This document shows positions 42,530-49,298 of a DNA stretch of 49,298 nucleotides, piece after piece. The stretch is taken from contig CALXYL010000017.1 in assembly GCA_944392985.1 (NCBI GenBank), positions 1 through 49,298 of the forward strand, in the 5' to 3' direction. The notes under the pieces were generated by a model. It saw only the letters and a list, made by a program, of their open reading frames with translations, searched no databases and was not told where the DNA came from. Positions within the stretch are counted from its first letter, which is position 1. Each line of letters starts with the position of its first letter. Source of the DNA: an uncultured Spirochaetaceae bacterium. GTDB lineage: Bacteria; Spirochaetota; Spirochaetia; Sphaerochaetales; Sphaerochaetaceae. The position numbers and the translations under genes were made by a program.

Positions 42530-43726
42530 ATGAAAGAATATATAAAGCGTTCTCTTGATCTTAATAAAATCCTTGACCGAAAATCGGTGTTCCTCATCGG
42601 GCCTCGAATGTGCGGAAAATCGATGTATGCCAAAAAAGAGGTCAGGAAACCTGTATTATACTGGAATCTGCTTTCAAACACCCTGTTTTACCGCATTGTC
42701 CGCAATCCTGCCCTTCTTGAAGAGACGCTGAAGGCAGAAGAACTCACTGAAGGTCTTGTAGTCATTGATGAAATCCAACGTGCCCCACAGCTTCTGTACA
42801 CAGTCCACCAGTTCATCGAGGATACGGATCTTGTATTCCTGATGACTGGATCAAGTGTCAGGAAGCTGAAGAGCGGAGGTGTCAATCTGCTTGGCGGCCG
42901 TGCGCTTGAGAAGAAGCTCCACCCTCTCTGCTATCCTGAGATCAAGGACAGAGGTGATTACACCCTTGAACAGATATTCAGAACGGGGCTTCTACCTGAG
43001 ATGTACCTCGACCCGGAAAATGCAGATGAAGCCCTCGAAGCCTATGAAGGATTGTATCTTGAAACTGAAATACAGCTTGAGAATGAGGTGAATGACCTCC
43101 CCGGCTTTATCAATTTCCTTGAAAAGGCTGCTCTTTCAAACGGTCAGCAGATCAATTTCTCCGCTTTCGCCTCCGATGTCGGTGTCAGCCGCCAGGCAAT
43201 AAAGACCTGGTACAAGATCCTCCTCGACACATTGATGGTGAAGGAGATCAAGCCATACGGGAAAACAAGGAAAAGGAAGGAGACATCGTTTTCCCGTTTC
43301 TACTTCTTCGATGTCGGCATCGCAAGGAGCATTGCCAGAATGATAGTTCCTACAGAGACAATGACCGAATACGGCACGTTCTTCGAGACATACATCGCAA
43401 TGGAGCTTGTCGCCTATATTGACTATACTGGACTGCATGATACAGATCTCACCTACTATCGCACCAGCGATGGCAAACGCGAAGTTGATTTCATCATCGG
43501 AGATGAGGTCGCAATCGAGGTGAAGAGCTCAAAGGCAGTTTCGGATAAGCATCTTGAAAATCTGAGGGAACTAAAGGAAGAAGGAATCTTCTCTTCTTAC
43601 ATTGTCGTATCAAGGGAAGAAAGTCCAAGGAGGCTTGAAGATGGCATTCTCATACTTCCCTGGAAGGACTTCCTCAAACGGCTCTGGAATGGTGAAATCA
43701 TCAAATCCAAACTCCGCAAAGAATAG
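42530..43726 (+). CDS. AAA ATPase with DUF4143 domain
   Basis: The 398-residue protein has Walker A GPRMCGKS (24-31), Walker B LVVIDE (76-81) with EIQRAPQLLYTVHQFIE, and a sensor-like FLMTGSSVRKLKSGGVNLLGGRA. The C-terminal DUF4143 region holds FFETYIAMELVAYIDY, LTYYRTSDGKREVDFIIGDEVAIEVKSSKAVSDKHL, a restriction-endonuclease-like motif (D...E.K). The family is common in gut bacteria, is often mobile or in defence-type regions, and has no settled function. GAGG precedes the ATG. Whether it acts with the CRISPR-linked genes cannot be seen. Confidence 0.85.
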   Translation: MKEYIKRSLDLNKILDRKSVFLIGPRMCGKSMYAKKEVRKPVLYWNLLSNTLFYRIVRNPALLEETLKAEELTEGLVVIDEIQRAPQLLYTVHQFIEDTDLVFLMTGSSVRKLKSGGVNLLGGRALEKKLHPLCYPEIKDRGDYTLEQIFRTGLLPEMYLDPENADEALEAYEGLYLETEIQLENEVNDLPGFINFLEKAALSNGQQINFSAFASDVGVSRQAIKTWYKILLDTLMVKEIKPYGKTRKRKETSFSRFYFFDVGIARSIARMIVPTETMTEYGTFFETYIAMELVAYIDYTGLHDTDLTYYRTSDGKREVDFIIGDEVAIEVKSSKAVSDKHLENLRELKEEGIFSSYIVVSREESPRRLEDGILILPWKDFLKRLWNGEIIKSKLRKE

Positions 43727-44260
43727 AACAGATGCATAGCGTGCATTGACATTTGAGCCATCTGACATATACTGGGATAAATCGGAGAACATCTCCGAGG
43801 CCGACAATTCGTTGCCGGTCAACCGGATGGGGTCAGATAACTGGCGCCCATCATTTTTTTTGCTCAACACCGAAGTGAACCTTGATGATTTTCTGGACAA
43901 TAATGAAAGAGAAAGGGATACAAGAGGTTTCCATCATTGATAAAGCTCACAGGAGAATCAATGATAGCGGAGTTCGACTCTCCGGTATTCCATATTCCCT
44001 TCAGTAGATTCACCACAAGAAGAAAAGGTATATAATATCAGAGGAAGCAGACATCCATCAGCGCGGATCTCTGCATCCATCGTTTTTTCTATTTTCAACG
44101 GAGGGTTCGCGCTAGATGATAATTAAAGACGAAGAAAGGAATAACATCATGTCCATGTTATTATTGCAACAAACAAAGGCAACAGAAAGATCCAAAACAC
44201 AGGAGGTTCGCGCAAACGACGAAATAATTCATTGCACAAGCGATAGATACAAAGGGCACA
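43727..44260 (+). other. CRISPR leader region with duplicated motif
   Basis: No confident gene lies here. GGAGG(G)TTCGCGC occurs twice, at 44104-44112 (core GGTTCGCGC) and 44205-44213, 101 bases apart; the second copy ends 47 bases before the first CRISPR repeat, the usual place for a leader element. TTCACC (44009) and TATAAT (44031) with 16 bases between them form a likely array promoter. The first part (43741-43940) has ORFs in both directions, none with a ribosome site or a family I recognise; it may be gene debris. Confidence 0.5.
44009..44036 (+). promoter_or_regulatory. Likely CRISPR promoter
   Basis: TTCACC, 16 bases, then TATAAT, reading toward the array. It lies about 225 bases before the first repeat, so the transcript would carry the whole leader with both GGTTCGCGC copies. 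The -10 is perfect, the -35 moderate. Confidence 0.5.
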
Positions 44261-44583
44261 GTCTGAACAGATGACTCGACTTAAGAGGATTAAGACAGAG
44301 CTTGAGAAAGTTCATACTCATCTTCATCAGCATGTCTGAATGGATGACTCGATCTAAGAGGATTAAGACCCCAGTTGAGCTTTGCATTAAGAGCCTCACA
44401 TACGTCTGAATGAATGACTCGAACCAAGAGGATTAAGACACAACCACCTCTGCCTCAGCGTCCTTCTTAGCCTATCAAAACAAATGACTCGATCTAAGAG
44501 GATTAAGACTTAATAGTTTTGCGGTACATCTCAATGTCTGCAACTGCTACCTGAATGTATGACTCGCTTCAGAGGATTGAATG
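44261..44583 (+). CRISPR. Small decaying CRISPR array, type III-like repeats
   Basis: Five repeats of about 36 bases with four spacers of 37, 34, 34 and 39 bases: 44261-44296, 44334-44369, 44404-44439, 44474-44509, 44549-44583. The best copies start GTCTGAAT, share the core ATGACTCG and end AGAGGATTAAGAC. No two repeats are identical; the fourth has lost its 5' end (ATCAAAACAA) and the fifth is degenerate and one base shorter. The 3' end GGATTAAGAC would give an 8-base handle ATTAAGAC, like handles of type III systems (for example ATTGCGAC in Thermus), and the 36-base length also fits. No cas gene is in the window, so it is orphan here; the leader is on the left and the array reads rightward. 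Confidence 0.85.
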
Positions 44584-44732
44584 CTTACAGCATCGGCGCG
44601 AATCCTTCGTATTTTCCATTAGTCCAAATGCGTTAAACTCTCACTAATTTCATCATTTCAGGAATTTTTGCACATGGAAGTGAACTCTATCTGATTTCCC
44701 CCTTGATAACTACTGTGCAAGGAGAAAAGGAA

Positions 44733-45494
44733 ATGATGGACGTGATGAAAAGGATCAAATCCGTAGCTATCGGTTTCATGATCATGAATACCGCAGTAAT
44801 GCTGCTTCCGTATGGAACGTTCTTCTATGCACTCTCGATCCTTGCATTTGCACTCCCCATGATAATCGCCGCATTCTCCAAGGCTACAGTGCGCAGCAAG
44901 GAAGAGTCGCTGGTACGCGAGGCTTCCTTCTCCCTTTATCCATTCTTCATCAGCCGGACACTCTCCTATCTTGCCAGCATCATCTCCTGCGTGGCCATAG
45001 GATTCGTCCTGCCTGTCATGATCTTCCTTCTGGACAGGTCAGAATATACAGCGCTGATGATCCTTCTCTCACTCGTGTTCCTTATCAACAGAACGCTTAT
45101 AAAAGGACGCTCCTATCGCAAGGAGTTCGCAGGAAGCAGGAAGGAAAAGACACGCCACCGCATCATGTATGTAGCTGAAGCTGTCGCTTATCCTCTGATC
45201 TGGGCAGCATGTAAATCATTCATAACAGATGACAAGCCCGTTTTCGGAACAGTAGATGGACTTTCAAATATCCCATTTGCCTATACGATCGGAATCTGCA
45301 TCGATTTCGTGAATAGGATCATAGCCATGCTCTCCGAGTATGCGACGATCCTTCCGCTGCTCTCCCTTATGATTTACATGCTTGTAAGCGGAGGAATCAT
45401 GTTCATAGGCCTTTACAGGTACTTTGACGGCTACAGCCTGACAGAGGGATCCATAAAGGATTCATTCTCGCCGGTTGAATGGATACCGGCATAA
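44733..45494 (+). CDS. Polytopic membrane protein, first gene of the Csx20 operon
   Basis: The 253-residue protein has about six hydrophobic segments (for example SVAIGFMIMNTAVMLLPYG, FFYALSILAFALPMIIAAF, TLSYLASIISCVAIGFVLPVMIFLL, IPFAYTIGICIDFV, ILPLLSLMIYMLVSGGIMFIGL) with a basic loop RSYRKEFAGSRKEKTRHR between them, likely cytoplasmic. No family is recognised. The ATG follows AAGGAGAAAAGGA. It lies about 150 bases past the last CRISPR repeat and 26 bases before the next gene, so it heads the operon. A role as a membrane effector is only a hypothesis. Confidence 0.7.
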   Translation: MMDVMKRIKSVAIGFMIMNTAVMLLPYGTFFYALSILAFALPMIIAAFSKATVRSKEESLVREASFSLYPFFISRTLSYLASIISCVAIGFVLPVMIFLLDRSEYTALMILLSLVFLINRTLIKGRSYRKEFAGSRKEKTRHRIMYVAEAVAYPLIWAACKSFITDDKPVFGTVDGLSNIPFAYTIGICIDFVNRIIAMLSEYATILPLLSLMIYMLVSGGIMFIGLYRYFDGYSLTEGSIKDSFSPVEWIPA

Positions 45495-45520
45495 AACCAG
45501 AACAAATAAGGAGAAGAGAA

Positions 45521-46465
45521 ATGAAAGCCAGAATCACAGTTTCCGTCATCACTATCGCCGTCGTTTTCGCCGTGTTCTTTGCAGCTTCCTGCATGCTCGG
45601 GAATCCATCCTTTGCTACCATGCTCAAGGAGCGCACTGACGCCCTTCTCCACTACGTCGATGCTGAAGTCATCAATGGTTTCTTCTGCAGGCCGGGAACC
45701 TACGACAGAATCACTGTGGCAGTCTCCAGCATCTCTGAAGATGCAAAGGCGGAGATGGCAGAGGCTGTCAACGCGTACTATGACGAGATGGTCAACAACA
45801 CAGATGCCTACCTTGATTGGTATTACAGCATGTCTGGCCAGTGGTCCCAGATATTCTCGATGGTACGTGGCGCATTCACCAGCAGCATTGAGGATTCCCT
45901 TGCTTCCATCATGGAGGAAAAACTCTCTGAAACGATTGCGCCGGAAAGCGATCTGGCAATCACACTTGATTCCATCGCAGACTCTGCCAAGGCCCAGATC
46001 AGGAAAGTGACGGATTCCATCATCGAGGAAAGCATCCTTCCAAGCATCGATGGACAGGAATACACGATCCTCATCACCGCGACGCTCAAAGACATCGCCA
46101 GGGATGTGGCAGTGGAGATGGGATTCAATCCCGCCATTCCGGCTGTCGCTGGATCGATCGGAGGGATCGTCTCTGGTGTTGTCGTCAAGAATGCCGTGAA
46201 GAAGATCATGACAACAGCAGCGACGAAGATTGCCGTTAAGTCTGCTGCAAAGGCCATGGTACCTGCTGCCATCGGTTCCCTGGCAGGTCCGATCGGGTTC
46301 GTGGCAGGAACGGTCATCGGACTCGGAATCGATGCGCTCGGTGTCAGACTTGATGAGGCCTTCAACAGGGCCGAGTACAAGGCAAGCATCATAAGCGAAA
46401 TCAATGCGAATCGCATGGAGACGCTGGCGGCAGTCGATGAATGGATTGCCATGCAGGAGGTGTGA
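45521..46465 (+). CDS. Glycine-zipper lipoprotein in the Csx20 operon
   Basis: The 314-residue product begins MKARITVSVITIAVVFAVFF, then AASC with a spirochaete-type lipobox (Cys24), so it is probably a lipoprotein; a plain membrane anchor is the alternative. Residues about 30-200 are largely helical with several coiled-coil-like stretches (DSLASIMEEKLSETIAPES). Around 205-290 lie hydrophobic glycine/alanine-rich hairpins (PAVAGSIGGIVSGVVV, KSAAKAMVPAAIGSLAGP, FVAGTVIGLGIDALG), the pattern of glycine zippers seen in membrane-inserting and pore-forming proteins. AAGGAGAAG precedes the ATG. No family is recognised. Coupled to the Csx20-like gene one base downstream. Confidence 0.7.
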   Translation: MKARITVSVITIAVVFAVFFAASCMLGNPSFATMLKERTDALLHYVDAEVINGFFCRPGTYDRITVAVSSISEDAKAEMAEAVNAYYDEMVNNTDAYLDWYYSMSGQWSQIFSMVRGAFTSSIEDSLASIMEEKLSETIAPESDLAITLDSIADSAKAQIRKVTDSIIEESILPSIDGQEYTILITATLKDIARDVAVEMGFNPAIPAVAGSIGGIVSGVVVKNAVKKIMTTAATKIAVKSAAKAMVPAAIGSLAGPIGFVAGTVIGLGIDALGVRLDEAFNRAEYKASIISEINANRMETLAAVDEWIAMQEV

Positions 46466-46466
46466 G

Positions 46467-46841
46467 ATGAATTGCTACTGGCTTCTCAATCATGACTGCA
46501 CTGATGAGCAGGAACTGGAACTGAAGGAAAGATTCGGGGTGGAATCAACAATCTCCCCTTCCCTTGATTTCAAATCCGTCTGGTGCTCACTTCCATGCGG
46601 CTGTGAAATTGACAGGGAAATCATCAGGCCATGGATTGAGGCAATCAATCCTCCAGACATCGCAGTCGTGCAGGGTGACAGTACCTATGCCTTCTGCCTT
46701 GTCGATGTACTGCTGGCTAAAGGTGTACGTGTATTCGCCTCCACCACTGAAAGGATTGCTTCGGAAAGGAGGGATGGCAAGGAAACCATCATCACCCGCC
46801 TCTTCAGACATGCATCATTCAGGGAGTATATTCGCTATTGA
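46467..46841 (+). CDS. csx20: Csx20-like protein (predicted CRISPR ring nuclease)
   Basis: The 124-residue protein aligns by eye over its full length with Csx20, a CARF-like family predicted to cleave the cyclic oligoadenylates that type III CRISPR systems make: LLNHDCTDEQELELKERFGV near the N-terminus, VWCSLP at 39-43, VVQGD at 67-71, an RVFASTTER strand-loop to residue 96, then an acidic-basic stretch (ASERRDGKE) and the closing FRHASFREY at 113-121. Family members often have a Gly-Ala just after VQGD; here it is Ser-Thr. GGAGG precedes the ATG. The gene lies one base after the lipoprotein gene, so it is coupled to it. Alternative: a Csx20 relative carried by mobile elements outside CRISPR. 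Confidence 0.65.
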   Translation: MNCYWLLNHDCTDEQELELKERFGVESTISPSLDFKSVWCSLPCGCEIDREIIRPWIEAINPPDIAVVQGDSTYAFCLVDVLLAKGVRVFASTTERIASERRDGKETIITRLFRHASFREYIRY

Positions 46842-46904
46842 ATACAGCGGAATCCTTAAGATCAGCGTTGATATCAAATACAATGAACAAGAAAGGAGAA
46901 TCAG

Positions 46905-47111
46905 ATGGATTACACAGTGATCTACCCAACATGGGTACAGACGAACAATCAGCCGATGGCATATGCATGTGAGGGCATCCCGACAGCAGAAGGCAGGTTC
47001 CATATGCCTATAAAGGCAATCCTTCCGGCAAACATAGAAAACGGACGCCATGTCCGTGTGGAATACTTGATTGAGCCATTATTTACTGATTTTGCAAGAA
47101 ATTATGGATGA
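46905..47111 (+). CDS. Small protein after csx20
   Basis: The 68-residue protein has no domain I recognise, a beta-rich look (VIYPTWVQTNNQPMAYACEG, then FHMPIKAILPANI) and no membrane segment. GAAAGGAG is seven bases before the ATG. It follows csx20 by 63 bases on the same strand and is probably in the same transcript. Confidence 0.5.
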   Translation: MDYTVIYPTWVQTNNQPMAYACEGIPTAEGRFHMPIKAILPANIENGRHVRVEYLIEPLFTDFARNYG

Positions 47112-47217
47112 AATACGGTTTTGCTCAGGTTTAATCCTAGTTTAGAAATGGGAATGCAGGTTATACCGCACCACAAGCCCAGCTTATGGATTTCTTTCAT
47201 GTGTAAAATAGCGGTAA

Positions 47218-47784
47218 CTACTTTGTTTCTCTATCTAATATTTCTTCCAAGTATTCAAGATGTTTTATTCTCTCATCCATTCTCTGCATTTCCTTTAGCA
47301 AAGAATCACAACAGCTCTCATCTACCATTTTAATTTTCCTCGCACCACCATACCTATCATCTGGATAAACATTATGCAGGGGATCTATCCATATAAGGTG
47401 AAAAACATTCTTGTCGAACCAGCCATGTATTCTTCCATTTGATCGACTAAATCTTATTTCGGTAATATCGGCTTTGCTGATATTATGAGGTGGGACTATT
47501 GGACAAGCTGTAGCTGTCACATCAAGATGAGCACTAAGATTCTTGCCTCGATTATTATACAGTTCGCCAAGCGATCTTGATGATAATTCCTTAAATGCCT
47601 CTAACAATATTACTGCCCATTTATCACACGTTTTTGTGAAATCAAAATACTCATTGCGGTCAAGCAAATCAAAAGCGAATACTATGGGATAATTCAGATA
47701 GCTCTCAGGTTCTTTCGTATTTTTAATCCCATTTGTGGTATGTGGCTTTATAGTATTTTTTATGTCAGATTTTTTCTTGGTCAT
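47218..47784 (-). CDS. Probable toxin of a Panacea-type pair
   Basis: The 188-residue product has a basic, low-complexity N-terminus (KKKSDIKNTIKPHTTNGIKN), a middle part with YEFDFTKT-like sequence (YFDFTKTCDKWAVILLEAFKEL) and a beta-strand block ITEIRFSRSNGRIHGWFDKNV followed by FHLIWIDPLHNVYPDDRYGG. The C-terminus is coiled-coil. The domain is not recognised with certainty, though GRIHGW...FHLIWIDPLHNVYP is seen in hypothetical proteins. It starts 12 bases past the Panacea gene, the place of the toxin in such pairs, whose toxins vary widely. Toxicity is inference. Confidence 0.55.
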   Translation of the reverse strand: MTKKKSDIKNTIKPHTTNGIKNTKEPESYLNYPIVFAFDLLDRNEYFDFTKTCDKWAVILLEAFKELSSRSLGELYNNRGKNLSAHLDVTATACPIVPPHNISKADITEIRFSRSNGRIHGWFDKNVFHLIWIDPLHNVYPDDRYGGARKIKMVDESCCDSLLKEMQRMDERIKHLEYLEEILDRETK

Positions 47785-47796
47785 GGCGGATAATCA

Positions 47797-48315
47797 CTAA
47801 ATCCTTGCACGATAATAGCACTTCATATCATCTTCAGAAATGACGTTATTAGAGCTTTCCCACGGTTTAAGGCCTTTTCTTGCATTCAGCCAAGGATCTT
47901 CCTGATGATTAATACTTTCTAGTTCATCACCTGTATATTGTCCATACACACTATATACTTCACACGCGAAAGACAAGATCTCTTCTGGTATATCATTTGT
48001 GTTCAACCTTTTGGGTATTTTTTCAAATCCATATGAACTATATTGCCTATACAGTTCAGGATTAACAGCTCCATGCACCCATGCCTGAAATTCTTCAGGA
48101 ATTATGTTTTCATTATAAAGAGCAAGATACCATGCTTTTGCATAATAACAGAGTTTCTGCAACTTCTTATGAGTCATTGATGCAATTGAAAGAAACGCAT
48201 TAGCAAGCATGAATATATTGTTGGATGCACTGGCGGAAGAAATTGAAATAAGCTCAGGTTGTATCTGCCTATAAGTGTTGGTATCTGTGCATGTAAAACT
48301 TGCCAATTTGCTCAT
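47797..48315 (-). CDS. Panacea/SocA-type (DUF4065) antitoxin
   Basis: The 172-residue protein shows the Panacea domain (also called DUF4065, SocA or GepA): MTHKKLQKLCYYAKAWYLAL, FQAWVHGAVNPELYRQYSSYGF, and GQYTGDELESINHQEDPWLNARKG. Panacea proteins act as antitoxins for many unrelated toxins. The start at 48315 is set by AAGGAG (the ORF continues 17 codons upstream without a site) and follows one base after the DUF6941-like stop. AT-rich sequence suggests transfer. Confidence 0.85.
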   Translation of the reverse strand: MSKLASFTCTDTNTYRQIQPELISISSASASNNIFMLANAFLSIASMTHKKLQKLCYYAKAWYLALYNENIIPEEFQAWVHGAVNPELYRQYSSYGFEKIPKRLNTNDIPEEILSFACEVYSVYGQYTGDELESINHQEDPWLNARKGLKPWESSNNVISEDDMKCYYRARI

Positions 48316-48316
48316 A

Positions 48317-48724
48317 TCACTCTCCTTTTGCCACATCGCGGTATACGTAGAAAGATTTTGTACCAATCTCAGTATTATAATTATTATTTTTGACTATGAG
48401 CTTATATTCTCCTTCTTTGCCCACAATAACATTATTGAATCTCAGGCTCGTATGCAAACCATGAAATAAGCCCGGAATTATAGGATGTTTTCCGCATTTT
48501 ATCTCTCCGTCTGCTGTTACTATAACCTTTTCATCTGGATCTACCAGATCAATGCTGATTTTCTCTTTATCATTAATATCCACAAACGTGATAATAATCG
48601 CAAATGATATTGAGCAAGGAAAAGAAAGAACAGGGATTGAAATGAATATCTGATTAGCTGAGCAACCGCTCTCCCTAGTGTTTATACACTCTCGACAGAG
48701 AATGAGATTTGCGATCCTAGACAT
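48317..48724 (-). CDS. DUF6941-like protein, first gene of the Panacea operon
   Basis: The 135-residue product has a Cys-containing N-terminus (IANLILCRECINTRES), then ISFAIIITFVDINDKEKISIDLVDPD, a GLFHGLHTSLRFNNVIV block and KEGEYKLIVKNNN near the end, with the FP...D-P-D layout I associate with DUF6941. Function is unknown. AAGGAGAAGG precedes the ATG, and TTGACG-17-GACAAT lies upstream. The stop is one base before the Panacea start, so the two are coupled. Confidence 0.55.
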   Translation of the reverse strand: MSRIANLILCRECINTRESGCSANQIFISIPVLSFPCSISFAIIITFVDINDKEKISIDLVDPDEKVIVTADGEIKCGKHPIIPGLFHGLHTSLRFNNVIVGKEGEYKLIVKNNNYNTEIGTKSFYVYRDVAKGE

Positions 48725-48744
48725 ATTCCTTCTCCTTCGCCTGT

Positions 48745-48773
48745 ATTGTCACGGTAGACCATTCCAGCGTCAA
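48745..48773 (-). promoter_or_regulatory. Promoter of the DUF6941-Panacea-toxin operon
   Basis: On the minus strand TTGACG, 17 bases, GACAAT reads toward the DUF6941-like gene. It is the only good promoter in the gap and would drive all three genes. The end of the spacer to the ATG is short, about 20 bases. Confidence 0.6.
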
Positions 48774-48880
48774 CATCAAAATAAATGAGTTATGTATTAT
48801 TTCACAAAAAGCCGCCATATCAGAAAAAAGGAGGCAGACAACGTTCGATGTTTTCGATGCTTTGAAAAGGATACATGAAC

Positions 48881-48906
48881 CGCGGTTTACGGAGAAGCAA
48901 ACCGCG
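48881..48906. repeat. Inverted repeat
   Basis: CGCGGTTT and AAACCGCG form a perfect eight-pair stem with a ten-base loop. There is no T run on either strand, so it may be a weak terminator of the right-edge genes or an operator. It separates the Panacea cassette from them. Confidence 0.5.
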
Positions 48907-48926
48907 TTAAATGAAGAACTTATCCC

Positions 48927-49127
48927 TTACCAGAGGACAAGGATTTGTCCAGAAACCTGTGGCCCTCTAATCGATACAACTTTTGATTTTTCCAAAATCC
49001 TTCCTCTGAGTGTGGCGCCCATGCTTATGTTGTCATTCATCTCAGGCAGCCTAGAGACGTCGCACTGAGTACAGATGAGGAAGCTCTTCCTCCGGCAAAG
49101 CGAGACGAAGATATCCGAATCCTTCAT
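48927..49127 (-). CDS. Small protein coupled to the right-edge gene
   Basis: The 66-residue product has two Cys near its N-terminus (SLCRRKSFLICTQC) and no recognised domain or membrane segment. The ATG overlaps the stop of the truncated upstream gene (ATGA type), which is the main sign it is real; no other support is visible. It could also be chance. Confidence 0.35.
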   Translation of the reverse strand: MKDSDIFVSLCRRKSFLICTQCDVSRLPEMNDNISMGATLRGRILEKSKVVSIRGPQVSGQILVLW

Positions 49128-49297
49128 TGGCTGTCATGCACTTCTGTCCTGCTATTGATGATGTACGCGATGTCATCCGATGTCATGCCATCAGGAATGT
49201 TCCCGCTGCCTCCCCTTGCATTGTTAGGGCCGACACCAAATAACCAACCGTAGACGGGACCATAAACCAGAATCCCGCCGACATGATCAACCAACAG
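49124..49297 (-). CDS. C-terminal end of a gene cut by the right edge
   Basis: An open frame enters from the right and ends at 49124; 57 residues are visible, with a Gly-rich stretch (VYGPVYGWLFGVGPNNARGG) and the end MTSDDIAYIINSRTEVHDSQ. It could be the tail of a secreted or polymorphic protein, but nothing identifies it. The frame stays open from the edge, and the overlap with the next small ORF supports it. Confidence 0.45.
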   Translation of the reverse strand: MLVDHVGGILVYGPVYGWLFGVGPNNARGGSGNIPDGMTSDDIAYIINSRTEVHDSQ

Positions 49298-49298
49298 C

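Noticed and set aside
42530-43726. ATPase as a CRISPR-linked gene
   Set aside because: It is an AAA/DUF4143 protein, common in gut genomes without CRISPR, so closeness to the array is not evidence.
43610-43900. 96-codon minus-strand ORF at the end of the DUF4143 gene
   Set aside because: It overlaps the end of a clear gene and has no ribosome site; I could not recognise a family. It may be a remnant, so it is covered in the region note.
43727-47111. Hidden cas genes near the array
   Set aside because: No protein here shows Cas1, Cas2, Cas6, Cas10 or RAMP motifs; only the Csx20-like protein fits.
48862-49068. 68-codon plus-strand ORF near the right edge
   Set aside because: It runs against a coupled minus-strand frame and across the inverted repeat, with no ribosome site.

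Overview
The window looks like chromosome of a spirochaete, probably a Sphaerochaeta-like member. The best marker is a class I (archaeal-type) lysyl-tRNA synthetase, which among bacteria is typical of spirochaetes and a few other groups. Relaxed lipoprotein signals, strong GGAGG ribosome sites, tightly overlapping genes and a GC-rich core fit this. The genus is inference. No rRNA or tRNA gene was seen.

Layout. 1-12 kb holds housekeeping genes: an EEP-family lipoprotein, ClpP, Era, a heterodimeric ABC exporter in an operon with lysyl-tRNA synthetase and an FMN reductase, envelope proteins, a one-domain asparaginase and Hsp20. 12-14 kb is a small regulon (TetR, flavodoxin, DUF362 protein) with two copies of a dyad in front of tetR. 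14-22 kb is a complete overlapping histidine operon, hisG-D-C-B-H-A-F-IE plus a pentapeptide-repeat gene. In front of hisG lies what looks like a classical attenuator: a short leader ORF with a His-Ile-His-His run, competing hairpins and a terminator. 22-31 kb carries cysE-cysK, an amino-acid ABC importer with a fused binding-protein/permease and an extended ATPase, a MATE exporter, a CoA-disulfide-reductase-like enzyme with a rhodanese domain, and a GrpB-cytidine deaminase fusion. 31-39 kb is one glycan-use operon: binding protein, two permeases, GH2 enzyme, YesM-type kinase and YesN-type regulator.

39-49 kb is an accessory, defence-like region of lower GC. It has (a) an AAA ATPase coupled to a TOPRIM-like protein (AbiL/RloAB/PARIS-like layout); (b) an AAA/DUF4143 ATPase; (c) a five-repeat CRISPR array with no cas genes in view, whose repeats are all different and end like type III repeats; (d) about 150 bp past the array, on the same strand, a compact operon of a polytopic membrane protein, a glycine-zipper lipoprotein, a Csx20-like predicted ring nuclease and a 68-residue protein; (e) a three-gene AT-rich cassette of a DUF6941-like protein, a Panacea/SocA-type antitoxin and a likely toxin; and (f) the end of an unrecognised gene at the right edge.

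The two strongest leads are the membrane-protein/Csx20 operon beside a decaying type III-like array, a candidate cyclic-oligoadenylate-linked membrane module, and the histidine attenuator in a spirochaete-like genome. Product names rest on motifs read by eye; no search was run.
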